13,907 bases of DNA from Planctomycetota bacterium. Lineage in GTDB: Bacteria; Planctomycetota; Planctomycetia; Pirellulales; Lacipirellulaceae. The translations under genes and the position numbers were made by a program. The DNA is taken from contig JAKEIB010000228.1 in NCBI GenBank assembly GCA_022614705.1, forward strand, positions 1 to 13,907, given 5' to 3'. This document shows positions 1 to 5,576 of the stretch, piece after piece; position 1 is the stretch's first letter, and each line of letters begins with the position of its first letter. The notes beneath the pieces are model-generated. The model was not told where the DNA came from and did no database searches. It worked only from the letters and a program-made list of their open reading frames with translations.

Positions 1-145
1 AACGACTCGCTAACCCGCAACCACTTGACGAACGAAAGAAGACCGCCTGAAATCCATCCTAGAGGAATCACCAATTTCAACTACAGTAGGGACAACTTCC
101 CTGCAATGAACGCCAACAACTAAGGTCACAGACCGCTCAACATTC

Positions 146-240
146 GGAGAGCGGCCCGCGTCTTGGCTGGCGCATCAGTCTTATACACTGGCGAAGGGAA
201 CCGTCCAAAAACGGACTGGGTTCGATTCCCCTGTTCTCCG
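146..240 (+). tRNA. tRNA-like gene, anticodon UAU, 9/3 acceptor/T-stem fold with long variable arm
   Basis: The 95-nt segment folds as a cloverleaf by eye. The acceptor is 146-154 with 231-239: nine pairs, two of them G-U. The D arm is 158-162/169-173 with loop TTGGCT, and A174 links to the anticodon stem. The anticodon stem is 175-179/187-191 with loop CTTATAC, giving anticodon TAT at 182-184. A long variable region (192-217) contains a 4-bp hairpin. The T loop TTCGATT (221-227) closes with only three G-C pairs (218-220/228-230). A canonical 7/5 reading leaves two T-stem mismatches, so 9/3 fits better. The discriminator is G240 and no CCA is encoded. By anticodon it would read the Ile codon AUA, but a long variable arm and G73 are serine-type identity features. 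It resembles the published '8/4 and 9/3' allo-tRNAs. A decayed tRNA or a fragment of the tmRNA 3' end are alternatives. Confidence 0.6.
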
Positions 241-270
241 CTCACTTGCCGCGACGTTTCGCGCGGGTGC

Positions 271-287
271 CACTGGCTCCGCCAGTG
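271..287. repeat. Short palindrome CACTGG-CTCCG-CCAGTG
   Basis: A 6-bp perfect inverted repeat (271-276 with 282-287) with a 5-nt spacer lies 30 nt downstream of the tRNA-like gene. It resembles the 'TGCCACTGGC..GCCAGTG' interspersed palindromes common in Pirellulales spacers (from memory). There is no T tract, so a terminator role is not supported. Confidence 0.35.
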
Positions 288-404
288 CTGTTCTAGCCTA
301 ACCCTTGCGGCCAATTGCTTGATTCTAACTCTCCAGCGTCTAAAGCTGCCGACCATTAACCGGACCCAGTCCAGCGCGGCGTAGTCGAAGCCATCGCGGA
401 TGAA

Positions 405-992
405 TCAGCAGCACAAATGTTCTTCGGTCCAGGCCTTGTAGCCCTCTCGCAGCAGGAAAGCGGCGATGAGGAGCCCGGCGATTGGGTCGGCCTGCCAAAC
501 GCCGGCTATGTAATGCAGGCCAGTGCCGATAAGCAGGGCGACGGATAGCATCACGCAGGCCAGCGTTTGCTTCGCGTCGGCCGCTAGGCTGCGGCTCTCT
601 AATGCAGTGGCCGTGCGGCGCTTGGCAACATACAGGATGGGCATGACCAGCAGCGAAACCGCGGCGATGATCAGGCCAACGACGCTCCGCTCGGGCGGCT
701 CGCGGAGATACAGTGCCGCAACCGCTTCGTACGCCACGTACGCGGAGAGCACCATCAGCGATATCCCAACGAGTCGGATTGCCAATTGCTCTCGGCGCGC
801 ATCATCCATTCGCGAGAATCGCCAAATCATGACCGCGCCGGACATCGATTCCACAAAGCTGTCGATGCCGAAGCCTAACAAGGCCGGGCTGCCGGCCAAC
901 AGCGCAAACGCTACCGACACCAGCCCTTCGACAGCGTTGTAAATCACCGTGACATACGACAGAATCAGCGCGCGACGGTGATACTCGCCCAT
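405..992 (-). CDS. Compact CDF-family cation transporter without C-terminal domain
   Basis: This is a predicted inner-membrane divalent metal exporter of the cation diffusion facilitator family (PF01545 type). The 195 residues form about six hydrophobic helices. Helix 2 carries FGIDSFVES with D44 and E48, the helix-5 region has ADAKQT (D139), and helix 6 has QADPIAGLLIA (D169). These acidic residues sit where CDF proteins coordinate metal, though the canonical His is not obvious. The protein stops at EEHLCC right after helix 6, so the usual cytoplasmic metal-sensing domain is absent; the terminal Cys pair could bind metal. The ATG at 990-992 is chosen because a GAGAAGG Shine-Dalgarno lies just upstream. 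The frame stays open 51 codons further, but that extension is not membrane-like and has no SD. It is divergent from the flavoenzyme gene. The substrate cannot be told. Confidence 0.8.
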   Translation of the reverse strand: MGEYHRRALILSYVTVIYNAVEGLVSVAFALLAGSPALLGFGIDSFVESMSGAVMIWRFSRMDDARREQLAIRLVGISLMVLSAYVAYEAVAALYLREPPERSVVGLIIAAVSLLVMPILYVAKRRTATALESRSLAADAKQTLACVMLSVALLIGTGLHYIAGVWQADPIAGLLIAAFLLREGYKAWTEEHLCC

Positions 993-1189
993 TGGCCACC
1001 TTCTCCCGCAATTGTCGCCAGCTCCGGTCGTGATCGGCAATGCCGTGAGCGACCGCCGCGAGCAGATAAACCATCCTAAAACTCGGTGGCCCACCATATA
1101 CGTTGGGCATTGAGCTATTGAAAGTCCTACGCCGCTTCGGGCCACATTTGTTACATTTGGTACACCCCATTACCCGCAACGGAACGTAA

Positions 1190-2668
1190 ATGGCCGGCGA
1201 ATCCAGCTACCCGAAGATTGCCCAATTGAAAAACGTCGCCGCGTTTCGCGCGCGGTTGGCGGAACTGGGCGTCGACATTCCGGTGGATGAGCGCGTTCTG
1301 ACGGCCGGCGAGGGGTCGCCGCTGGCGCGGCTGATTGGCGTGGCGGGGTTTGAGGTTGGCAATCGCTGGTGCATTCATCCGATGGAAGGTTGGGACGCCA
1401 ATCGGGACGGGTCGCCCTCAATGCACACGTTGCGGCGGTGGCGAAATTTCGGGCTCAGTGGGGCCAAGCTCATCTGGGGCGGCGAGGCGGCGGCCGTGCG
1501 AGCGGATGGGCGGGCCAATCCGAACCAGACGATGGCCGTCGAGTCGAATCGCGCCGGGTTGGCCGCCCTGCTGCGGGAATTGCAGGATGCTCATCGCGAG
1601 GCGTTCGGCACGCTCGATGGGCTGTTCGTCGGCCTGCAGCTCACCCACTCCGGGCGGTTTTGCAAGCCGGACGATCATCATAAAAGCGCGCCGCGGATTG
1701 CGTATCATCACCCGCTCCTCGACGCGAAGTTCAAAATCGATCCGAGCGATGAATCGATCGTGTGGACGGATGCCGAGATCGAGCGGCTGGTCGACGATTA
1801 CGTGGCGGCCGCTCGGCTGGCGTATGACGTAGGTTTTCGGTTCGTCGACGTGAAGGCCTGTCACGGCTATTTGCTGCACGAGTTCTTGAGCGCGCGGCGA
1901 CGGCCGGGCCGGTTCGGCGGCGACCTGGCCAGCCGGTCGCGCGTGCTCACCACGATCGTCGAGCGCGTCCGCGACGAGGTTCCGCAACTGGCGATTGGCG
2001 TGCGACTGAGCGTGTTCGATTCGGTGCCGTACACGTCTGTAGCCGGCCTCTCAGAAGCCGGCCACAAAGGCCGGCCAATGGATTACGACAAGCTGTTGCC
2101 GTATGACTGTGGCTTCGGCGTATCGGCGGACGATCCGCTGGCGATCGATCTCACGGAACCGCTCGAACTGATGCGATCACTCGCGGAGCGCGGCGTGGCC
2201 ATGATCAACGTCACGTGCGGCAGTCCGTACTACAATCCGCACTTGCAGCGGCCGGCGATTTTTCCGCCAATCGATGACTACCAGCCGCCCGAGGATCCGC
2301 TCGTGGGTGTCACGCGGCAAATCGACACCGTGCGGCGATGCAAGGAGGCGCTCCCGCACGTTCCGATGGTCGGCAGCGGTTACTCGTATTTGCAGGAGTA
2401 TCTGGCTCCTGTAGCCCAGGCGGTGGTGCGCGAAGGCTGGACCGATTTCGTCGGGCTGGGCCGGATGGTGTTGGCGTATCCCGAATTGCCGGCCGACACG
2501 CTGGCCGGCAGCGCGATGGAGCGAAAACGCATCTGCCGCACGTTCAGCGATTGCACCACCGCGCCGCGCAACGGACTCGTATCCGGTTGCTATCCGCTCG
2601 ACCCATACTACAAATCGCTCCCGGAGCGCGAAGAGCTGCTCGAAATCAAGCAGCGTTGGCAGGCTTGA
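1190..2668 (+). CDS. NADH:flavin oxidoreductase, Old Yellow Enzyme family
   Basis: This is a cytoplasmic FMN-dependent TIM-barrel ene-reductase/oxidoreductase of the PF00724 family. Visible family signatures are LQLTHSGRF (149-157, FMN/substrate loop), CHGYLLHEFLS (224-234, the usual HGYL active-site strand), RFGGDLASRSR (241-251, matching YGGSLENR), VGSGY (394-398) and GLGRM (422-426, FMN phosphate site). Three cysteines near the end (C449, C455, C467) fall roughly where 2,4-dienoyl-CoA reductase-type members bind a 4Fe-4S cluster, but the spacing is C-x5-C-x11-C, not the usual CxxC pattern. At 492 residues it is longer than single-domain OYEs (350-380), with an added N-terminal segment of about 50 residues. 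Residues 282-296 are encoded by an interspersed repeat. The start is the first ATG; the SD (GGAA) is weak. The substrate is unknown and no partner gene is adjacent. Confidence 0.85.
   Translation: MAGESSYPKIAQLKNVAAFRARLAELGVDIPVDERVLTAGEGSPLARLIGVAGFEVGNRWCIHPMEGWDANRDGSPSMHTLRRWRNFGLSGAKLIWGGEAAAVRADGRANPNQTMAVESNRAGLAALLRELQDAHREAFGTLDGLFVGLQLTHSGRFCKPDDHHKSAPRIAYHHPLLDAKFKIDPSDESIVWTDAEIERLVDDYVAAARLAYDVGFRFVDVKACHGYLLHEFLSARRRPGRFGGDLASRSRVLTTIVERVRDEVPQLAIGVRLSVFDSVPYTSVAGLSEAGHKGRPMDYDKLLPYDCGFGVSADDPLAIDLTEPLELMRSLAERGVAMINVTCGSPYYNPHLQRPAIFPPIDDYQPPEDPLVGVTRQIDTVRRCKEALPHVPMVGSGYSYLQEYLAPVAQAVVREGWTDFVGLGRMVLAYPELPADTLAGSAMERKRICRTFSDCTTAPRNGLVSGCYPLDPYYKSLPEREELLEIKQRWQA
2037..2075 (-). 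repeat. Interspersed palindromic repeat inside the flavoenzyme coding region
   Basis: The reverse complement of 2037-2063 matches the intergenic copy at 6021-6056 at 23 of 27 positions (core GGCCGGC..GAGGCC.GCTACAG). The element is open in the gene's frame and encodes SVAGLSEAGHKGRP. It sits between the conserved VRLSVFD strand and the PYDCGFG region. Confidence 0.65.
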
Positions 2669-2802
2669 TCGCGCACATTTGTCGCGAAAGGCGACATCTT
2701 GTCGGCACTTTTGGTATGGCGTCTGCACCCATCCATGGCAGTGGCGCGAAGACAAAACGAGTCAAGATTCTTGGAGCGCTTCGTCGCTCCAGGGAGGCAA
2801 TC
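2669..2802 (+). promoter_or_regulatory. Leader of the first small exported gene, hairpin abutting the RBS
   Basis: The spacer contains TGTCGC-GAAAG-GCGACA (2680-2696), a 6-bp stem soon after the flavoenzyme stop. A second hairpin, GGAGCG-CTTCGT-CGCTCC (2773-2790), ends exactly where the strong Shine-Dalgarno AGGGAGG (2791-2797) begins, 5 nt before ATG 2803. No -35/-10 pair is convincing. The second hairpin may shape access to the RBS or protect the transcript. Confidence 0.4.
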
Positions 2803-3091
2803 ATGTTGAGGCGAGTTCTATTAGGTCTGACGTTTCTCGCGGCGTTTACGACGGTAGGCGTAGGCATCACCGACTCGGCCCAGGCGTGGCGTCGTTGGGG
2901 CTGGGACCGACCCTAATGTGACTTATTACTCGGGGCCGCCGCGGGCGTATTACTACAACGATTACGTCCCATATCGCGCGTATTACGGCCCGCGCGTCTA
3001 CCGACCCTATTACCGCAGTTACTACTACGGCGAACCGGGTTACTACTATTACGGACCGCGCTCCGGCGTTTCGGTTTCAGTTGGGTTCTAA
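2803..3091 (+). pseudogene. Small exported Tyr-rich protein, split by a +1 frameshift
   Basis: From ATG 2803 (SD AGGGAGG) the first frame encodes MLRRVLLGLTFLAAF..SAQA, a typical signal peptide, then WRRWGWDRP and TAA at 2914-2916. The next frame continues from base 2915 without interruption for 58 residues: NVTYYSG, many Tyr/Pro/Gly/Arg, and a C-terminus SGVSVSVGF with TAA at 3089-3091. The two downstream paralogues have the same plan, a signal peptide, a Tyr-rich body and an S-G-[VL]-x-[VF]-S-[VF]-G-aromatic end. The intact product would therefore be about 95 residues. The join is exactly CCC-TAA-T, so either a one-base indel (mutation or sequencing error) or programmed +1 slippage on CCC before a stop could explain it. 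The function is unknown; it is exported, possibly to the envelope. Confidence 0.6.
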
Positions 3092-3160
3092 GTGGCTGAG
3101 AACGGATCGCCGAGGGCCGGGAGCCGGCACTCGAAAGGGTGAGGCTCGGGCGGTACACGC

Positions 3161-3186
3161 GCGCCGTCGTGGTGACGGCGCTTTTT
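3161..3186 (+). terminator. Rho-independent terminator
   Basis: An 8-bp GC-rich stem GCGCCGTC (3161-3168) / GACGGCGC (3174-3181), with loop GTGGT, is followed by five T (3182-3186). It lies 70 nt downstream of the first small exported gene, on the correct strand to end its transcript. Confidence 0.75.
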
Positions 3187-3310
3187 GGTGGTCGGAAGAA
3201 TCTGCGCTTTCTGCCATTCTGAAACGTAAAGTATTGCAGGACTTTGGCTTCAGTGTCGCGATAAGACGCTTTGGCATCTTGCATGCATCTTCAGCCGGCT
3301 GGTAAGTGTA

Positions 3311-3374
3311 GGCCCGGGCGTCGGGCCGAGAATCGACCCCCCAAAAGCGTGGTCGCCACGGCGACCGAGGAGAG
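3311..3374 (+). promoter_or_regulatory. Leader hairpins upstream of the second small exported gene
   Basis: There are two inverted repeats here: GGCCCG-GGCGT-CGGGCC (3311-3327) and GGTCGC-CACG-GCGACC (3351-3366). The second ends directly against the Shine-Dalgarno GAGGAGAG (3367-3374), as in the leader of the neighbouring paralogue, although the stem sequences are unrelated. This is a candidate translation-control or mRNA-stability structure. Confidence 0.4.
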
Positions 3375-3378
3375 CAAG

Positions 3379-3657
3379 ATGTTGAAGCGCACCCTTTTAG
3401 CGCTGTCGTTCGTTGCTGCGCTGTGCGCGGCTGTATTTGGTATGAGCGGCAAGGCCGAAGCCGGCCACGGCTGCCATTACGGCGGGTCCGGCTATCGCTC
3501 GTACTATTATCCGTCGTACTACTCGTATTACGTCGACTACGATTATCGCCCGCGGTTCTCGTATTATCGAAGCTACGGCCATCGGGGCCACCATGGCCAC
3601 CACGGGCATCATGGGCATCACGATCACAGCGGTTTGTACTTCTCGTTCGGCTTCTAG
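3379..3657 (+). CDS. Small exported Tyr/His-rich protein
   Basis: The 92-residue product has a clear signal peptide (MLKRTLLALSFVAALCAAVFG.., likely cut after AEA at about residue 28). A Tyr-dense body (36-65) follows, then a histidine repeat (HGHHGHHGHHGHHDH, about 72-83), and the end is SGLYFSFGF. The His block could bind Ni, Zn or Cu. The C-terminus alternates small/polar with aromatic residues and finishes in Phe, which resembles the last strand of outer-membrane proteins (inference). The start is set by the SD GAGGAGAG five nt upstream of ATG 3379; the longer frame from 3271 runs through the leader hairpins and is rejected. It is the second of three tandem paralogues. The hairpin TTCTAGAG..CTCTAGAA (3652-3675) overlaps its stop codon. 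I do not recognise a named family. Confidence 0.75.
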   Translation: MLKRTLLALSFVAALCAAVFGMSGKAEAGHGCHYGGSGYRSYYYPSYYSYYVDYDYRPRFSYYRSYGHRGHHGHHGHHGHHDHSGLYFSFGF

Positions 3658-3675
3658 AGCGAGCGGCCTCTAGAA
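3652..3675. repeat. 8-bp inverted repeat over the stop codon
   Basis: TTCTAGAG (3652-3659) and CTCTAGAA (3668-3675) form a perfect 8-bp stem around CGAGCGGC. It includes the TAG stop at 3655-3657 and has no T tract, so it may be an mRNA 3' stabilising hairpin rather than an intrinsic terminator. Confidence 0.4.
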
Positions 3676-3701
3676 CGGATCGAGTAACAATTTAACCGAG
3701 T

Positions 3702-3734
3702 GCGGCAGCGCAGCGGCGATCGCGGCGCTGCCGC
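3702..3734 (+). promoter_or_regulatory. Strong hairpin between the second and third small exported genes
   Basis: GCGGCAGCGC (3702-3711) pairs perfectly with GCGCTGCCGC (3725-3734) across a 13-nt loop that itself contains GCGATCGC. The downstream bases (CATTTCCGTTTTCC) are only mildly T-rich, so this is either an imperfect terminator of the upstream gene or a leader structure of the next one, whose SD starts about 24 nt later. Confidence 0.45.
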
Positions 3735-3769
3735 CATTTCCGTTTTCCGCTTTCATGAGGAGAGCTGAC

Positions 3770-4114
3770 ATGATTAAACGAGTTTTCTTAGCACTAGTAG
3801 CGGCGAGTGCGCTGGCGTTCGGCGCCGTTTCGCCGAGCACCGCCACCGCCGATTGGGATGATGACGATCATTGGGATGATGATTGGGACGATGACGATTG
3901 CCATTGGCACCATGGGCACCATTGGCACCACGGCTATCACCATTGGCGTCATCGACCGATCGTGTATCCGCCGGTCGTAATCGGAGGCTATTACCCGGCG
4001 CGGTATTACTACGGCTATAGCCCTTATTGGAGTCCGTACGGCAACTTTGGCTACTACGGAGGGCCCTACTACGGATTCTACGGCAGCGGTGTACGCGTGT
4101 CGGTCGGCTGGTAA
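3770..4114 (+). CDS. Small exported Asp/His/Tyr-rich protein, possible metal binder
   Basis: The 114-residue product starts with a signal peptide (MIKRVFLALVAASALAFG.., likely cut after ATA at about residue 27). It is followed by an acidic Asp/Trp block (28-43, DWDDDDHWDDDWDDDD), a histidine block (45-61, HWHHGHHWHHGYHHW), a Pro/Val patch, and a Gly/Tyr-rich tail ending SGVRVSVGW. The acidic plus His segments suggest divalent-metal binding outside the cytoplasm (inference). The ending matches its two upstream paralogues. The ATG at 3770 is preferred over 3755 because the SD AGGAGAG (3758-3764) lies between them and 3755 has none. It is the last gene of the cluster and converges on nadA. The family is unnamed to me; planctomycetes carry many such low-complexity exported proteins. 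Confidence 0.75.
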   Translation: MIKRVFLALVAASALAFGAVSPSTATADWDDDDHWDDDWDDDDCHWHHGHHWHHGYHHWRHRPIVYPPVVIGGYYPARYYYGYSPYWSPYGNFGYYGGPYYGFYGSGVRVSVGW

Positions 4115-4165
4115 GCGATGCACATCGCGGCTTTTGCTAGAAGAGGCATCAATGCACTTCTAGCA
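4115..4165. repeat. Two hairpins at the convergent gene ends
   Basis: GCGATG-CA-CATCGC (4115-4128), followed by GGCTTTT, is a weak plus-strand terminator candidate directly after the TAA of the third small gene. TGCTAGAAG (4135-4143) pairs with CTTCTAGCA (4157-4165), a 9-bp stem that includes the last codons and stop of nadA on the minus strand. Neither has a proper U tract for nadA. Confidence 0.4.
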
Positions 4166-5291
4166 TCCGCTCCAGCGCCACGAGCGACCACTTGGCCGTG
4201 TCGTCGTCGACCTTGATGACGTTCACGAGCGTGTCCGCCGCCAGGTTTTCCAGGCTCCAGCAGAGGTGGGCCAGGTCGATGCGGTACATCGTCGCGCACA
4301 TGCAGACGACTGGCGAGAGGAAGTGAATTTCCTGCTCCGGGTGCTCTTGCTTGAGGCGATTCACCAGATGCAGCTCGGTTCCGATGGCCCACTTGGTGCC
4401 CGGCGGGGCGGCTTCGACCGTTTTGATGATCTTGCTCGTCGAGCCCGAGACGTCGGCCAGTTCGAAGACTTCGCGCGGGCACTCGGGGTGGACGAGAATC
4501 TTGATGCCTGGGTGCTTCTCGCGGAACAGCCGCACGTGCTCCGGGCGGAACATCTGGTGCACGCTGCAGTGACCTTTCCAAAGAATTACTTTGCTGCGTT
4601 CGAGTTGTTCCGGCATGCTGCCGCCGAGTGAATCGGCGTAGGGGTCCCACACGGGCATCTGTTCGAGCGTGATTCCCATGCCGAGGGCCGTGTTGCGGCC
4701 GAGGTGCTGGTCGGGGAAGAACATCACTCGGCTCGTGCGAGCGAACGCCCAGCGGAGCGCGGCTTCGGCGTTCGATGAGGTGCAGACTATGCCGCCGTGT
4801 CGACCGACGAATGCCTTGAGGCTGGCGGCCGAGTTGATATAGGTCACGGGCGTGATGTCGGCCGTGTCGATGACGTCGCCGAGCTGGTCCCAGGCGTCTT
4901 CGATCTGGTCGATGGCGGCCATGTCGGCCATTGAGCAGCCGGCGGCCAGGTCGGGCAGGATGACCGGGATTCGCTCGCCGCCGCGCTCGGCCAGTTTCTG
5001 TGGGCGGTTGGCCAGGATGTCGGCCGTCTCCGCCATGAAGTGCACGCCGCAGAACACGATGTACCGGCAGTCGCGGCTGTCGGCCGCATGTTGGCTGAGG
5101 CCGTAACTGTCGCCGCGAAGATCGGAAAGCGCAATTACCTCGTCCTGCTGATAGTGATGGCCGAGGATCAAGAGCCGCGGGCCAAACTCGTCGCGCACTT
5201 CCTGAACGCGGGCTATGAGCTCGTCGTTCGACAGCGACTTGTAGGGCTTCAATTCGAAGCTGGGCGGCGGTGCTTGGAGGGTGGCGGGCAT
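4149..5291 (-). CDS. nadA: Quinolinate synthase NadA
   Basis: This cytoplasmic [4Fe-4S] enzyme condenses iminoaspartate with dihydroxyacetone phosphate to give quinolinate, the NAD precursor. Family motifs are all present: LGHHYQ (43-48), GDSYGLS (60-66), FCGVHFMAE (80-88, with C81), LPDLAAGCSMADM (112-124), TYINS (150-154), CTSSNA (170-175), FFPDQHLGRN (191-200), WKGHCSVH (238-245, with C242), VHPECP (267-272), GSTSKII (283-289) and VVCMCATM (328-335, cluster Cys C330 or C332). The three-Cys set is intact and the length (380) is normal for the longer NadA subgroup. No nadB or nadC lies next to it. The ATG at 5289-5291 has no clear SD (CTGAAATCAC precedes it), so the N-terminus is less certain than the rest. 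It converges with the small exported gene cluster. Confidence 0.97.
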   Translation of the reverse strand: MPATLQAPPPSFELKPYKSLSNDELIARVQEVRDEFGPRLLILGHHYQQDEVIALSDLRGDSYGLSQHAADSRDCRYIVFCGVHFMAETADILANRPQKLAERGGERIPVILPDLAAGCSMADMAAIDQIEDAWDQLGDVIDTADITPVTYINSAASLKAFVGRHGGIVCTSSNAEAALRWAFARTSRVMFFPDQHLGRNTALGMGITLEQMPVWDPYADSLGGSMPEQLERSKVILWKGHCSVHQMFRPEHVRLFREKHPGIKILVHPECPREVFELADVSGSTSKIIKTVEAAPPGTKWAIGTELHLVNRLKQEHPEQEIHFLSPVVCMCATMYRIDLAHLCWSLENLAADTLVNVIKVDDDTAKWSLVALERMLEVH

Positions 5292-5576
5292 GTGATTTCA
5301 GCTAGTCGTCGAGCGATAGCAGCGGCAGCATGGGCCGTGCGAAATCAATTATACGGTGACGGTGGGTGGCTGGGGCAGGGCGCAGGCGGCAGTTGGAATG
5401 GAGCGGTCTGGGGCGTCGAAGACTTTGCCCCAGGCACCCAGCGTCGAAGACTCCGCGCCAGGCACCCAGGTGCAAGCAATTGATGGGTCAGTTGGGGAAA
5501 GTTTGCGGTTCGTGCTGGTCGATAAGGCCTACGTGTCCGTGCGTAGTTCTGTGTGCACCATAGTCTCGGGAGCCTC
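5292..5576. other. Divergent spacer between nadA and the FliN-like gene
   Basis: This 285-nt spacer should hold the promoters for both divergent genes, but I see no convincing -35/-10 pair. Its only clear structure is the 28-bp tandem duplication at 5414-5469. The SD for the plus-strand gene (TCGGGAG, 5566-5572) lies at its end. Confidence 0.4.
5414..5469. repeat. 28-bp tandem duplication
   Basis: Units 5414-5441 and 5442-5469 both begin CGTCGAAGACT and end CCAGGCACCCAG, with 3 mismatches in 28 positions. They are adjacent with no spacer, which indicates a local duplication. No coding role is visible. Confidence 0.8.

Larger units (their letters stand above)
1..404. other. Non-coding region with a tRNA-like gene and a small palindrome
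   Basis: No convincing protein gene is seen here. The reading frame open from base 1 to a TAA at 121-123 gives 40 residues of unremarkable composition with codons rare for this genome (AGA, AGG, CTA), and the two overlapping frames across 126-384 are low-quality. The tRNA-like gene at 146-240 is the only clear functional object. A small palindrome follows at 271-287. The rest (1-145, 288-404) shows nothing I can name. Confidence 0.6.

Noticed and set aside
1..123. Reading frame open at the window edge and ending TAA at 121-123, as a partial gene or a tmRNA tag
   Set aside because: The 40 residues show no motif, codon choice is unlike the neighbouring genes, and the end (NAMNANN-like, not an ALAA-type tag) does not fit a tmRNA tag.
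146..240. Reading the tRNA-like gene as a selenocysteine tRNA
   Set aside because: The long variable arm fits, but the anticodon is TAT rather than TCA, and the acceptor/T split is 9/3, not the bacterial 8/5.
993..1179. N-terminal extension of the CDF transporter to 1145 and the overlapping minus frame 802-1179
   Set aside because: The good Shine-Dalgarno is at the internal ATG 992; the extensions are neither membrane-like nor motif-bearing.
1335..1987. Several long frames overlapping the flavoenzyme on both strands
   Set aside because: They are out-of-frame shadows of a clearly conserved enzyme in GC-rich DNA, with Arg/Ala/Pro-rich nonsense composition.
4078..4650. 190-residue minus-strand frame overlapping the end of nadA
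   Set aside because: It is a shifted frame of nadA, Arg/Pro/Gly-rich and without motifs.
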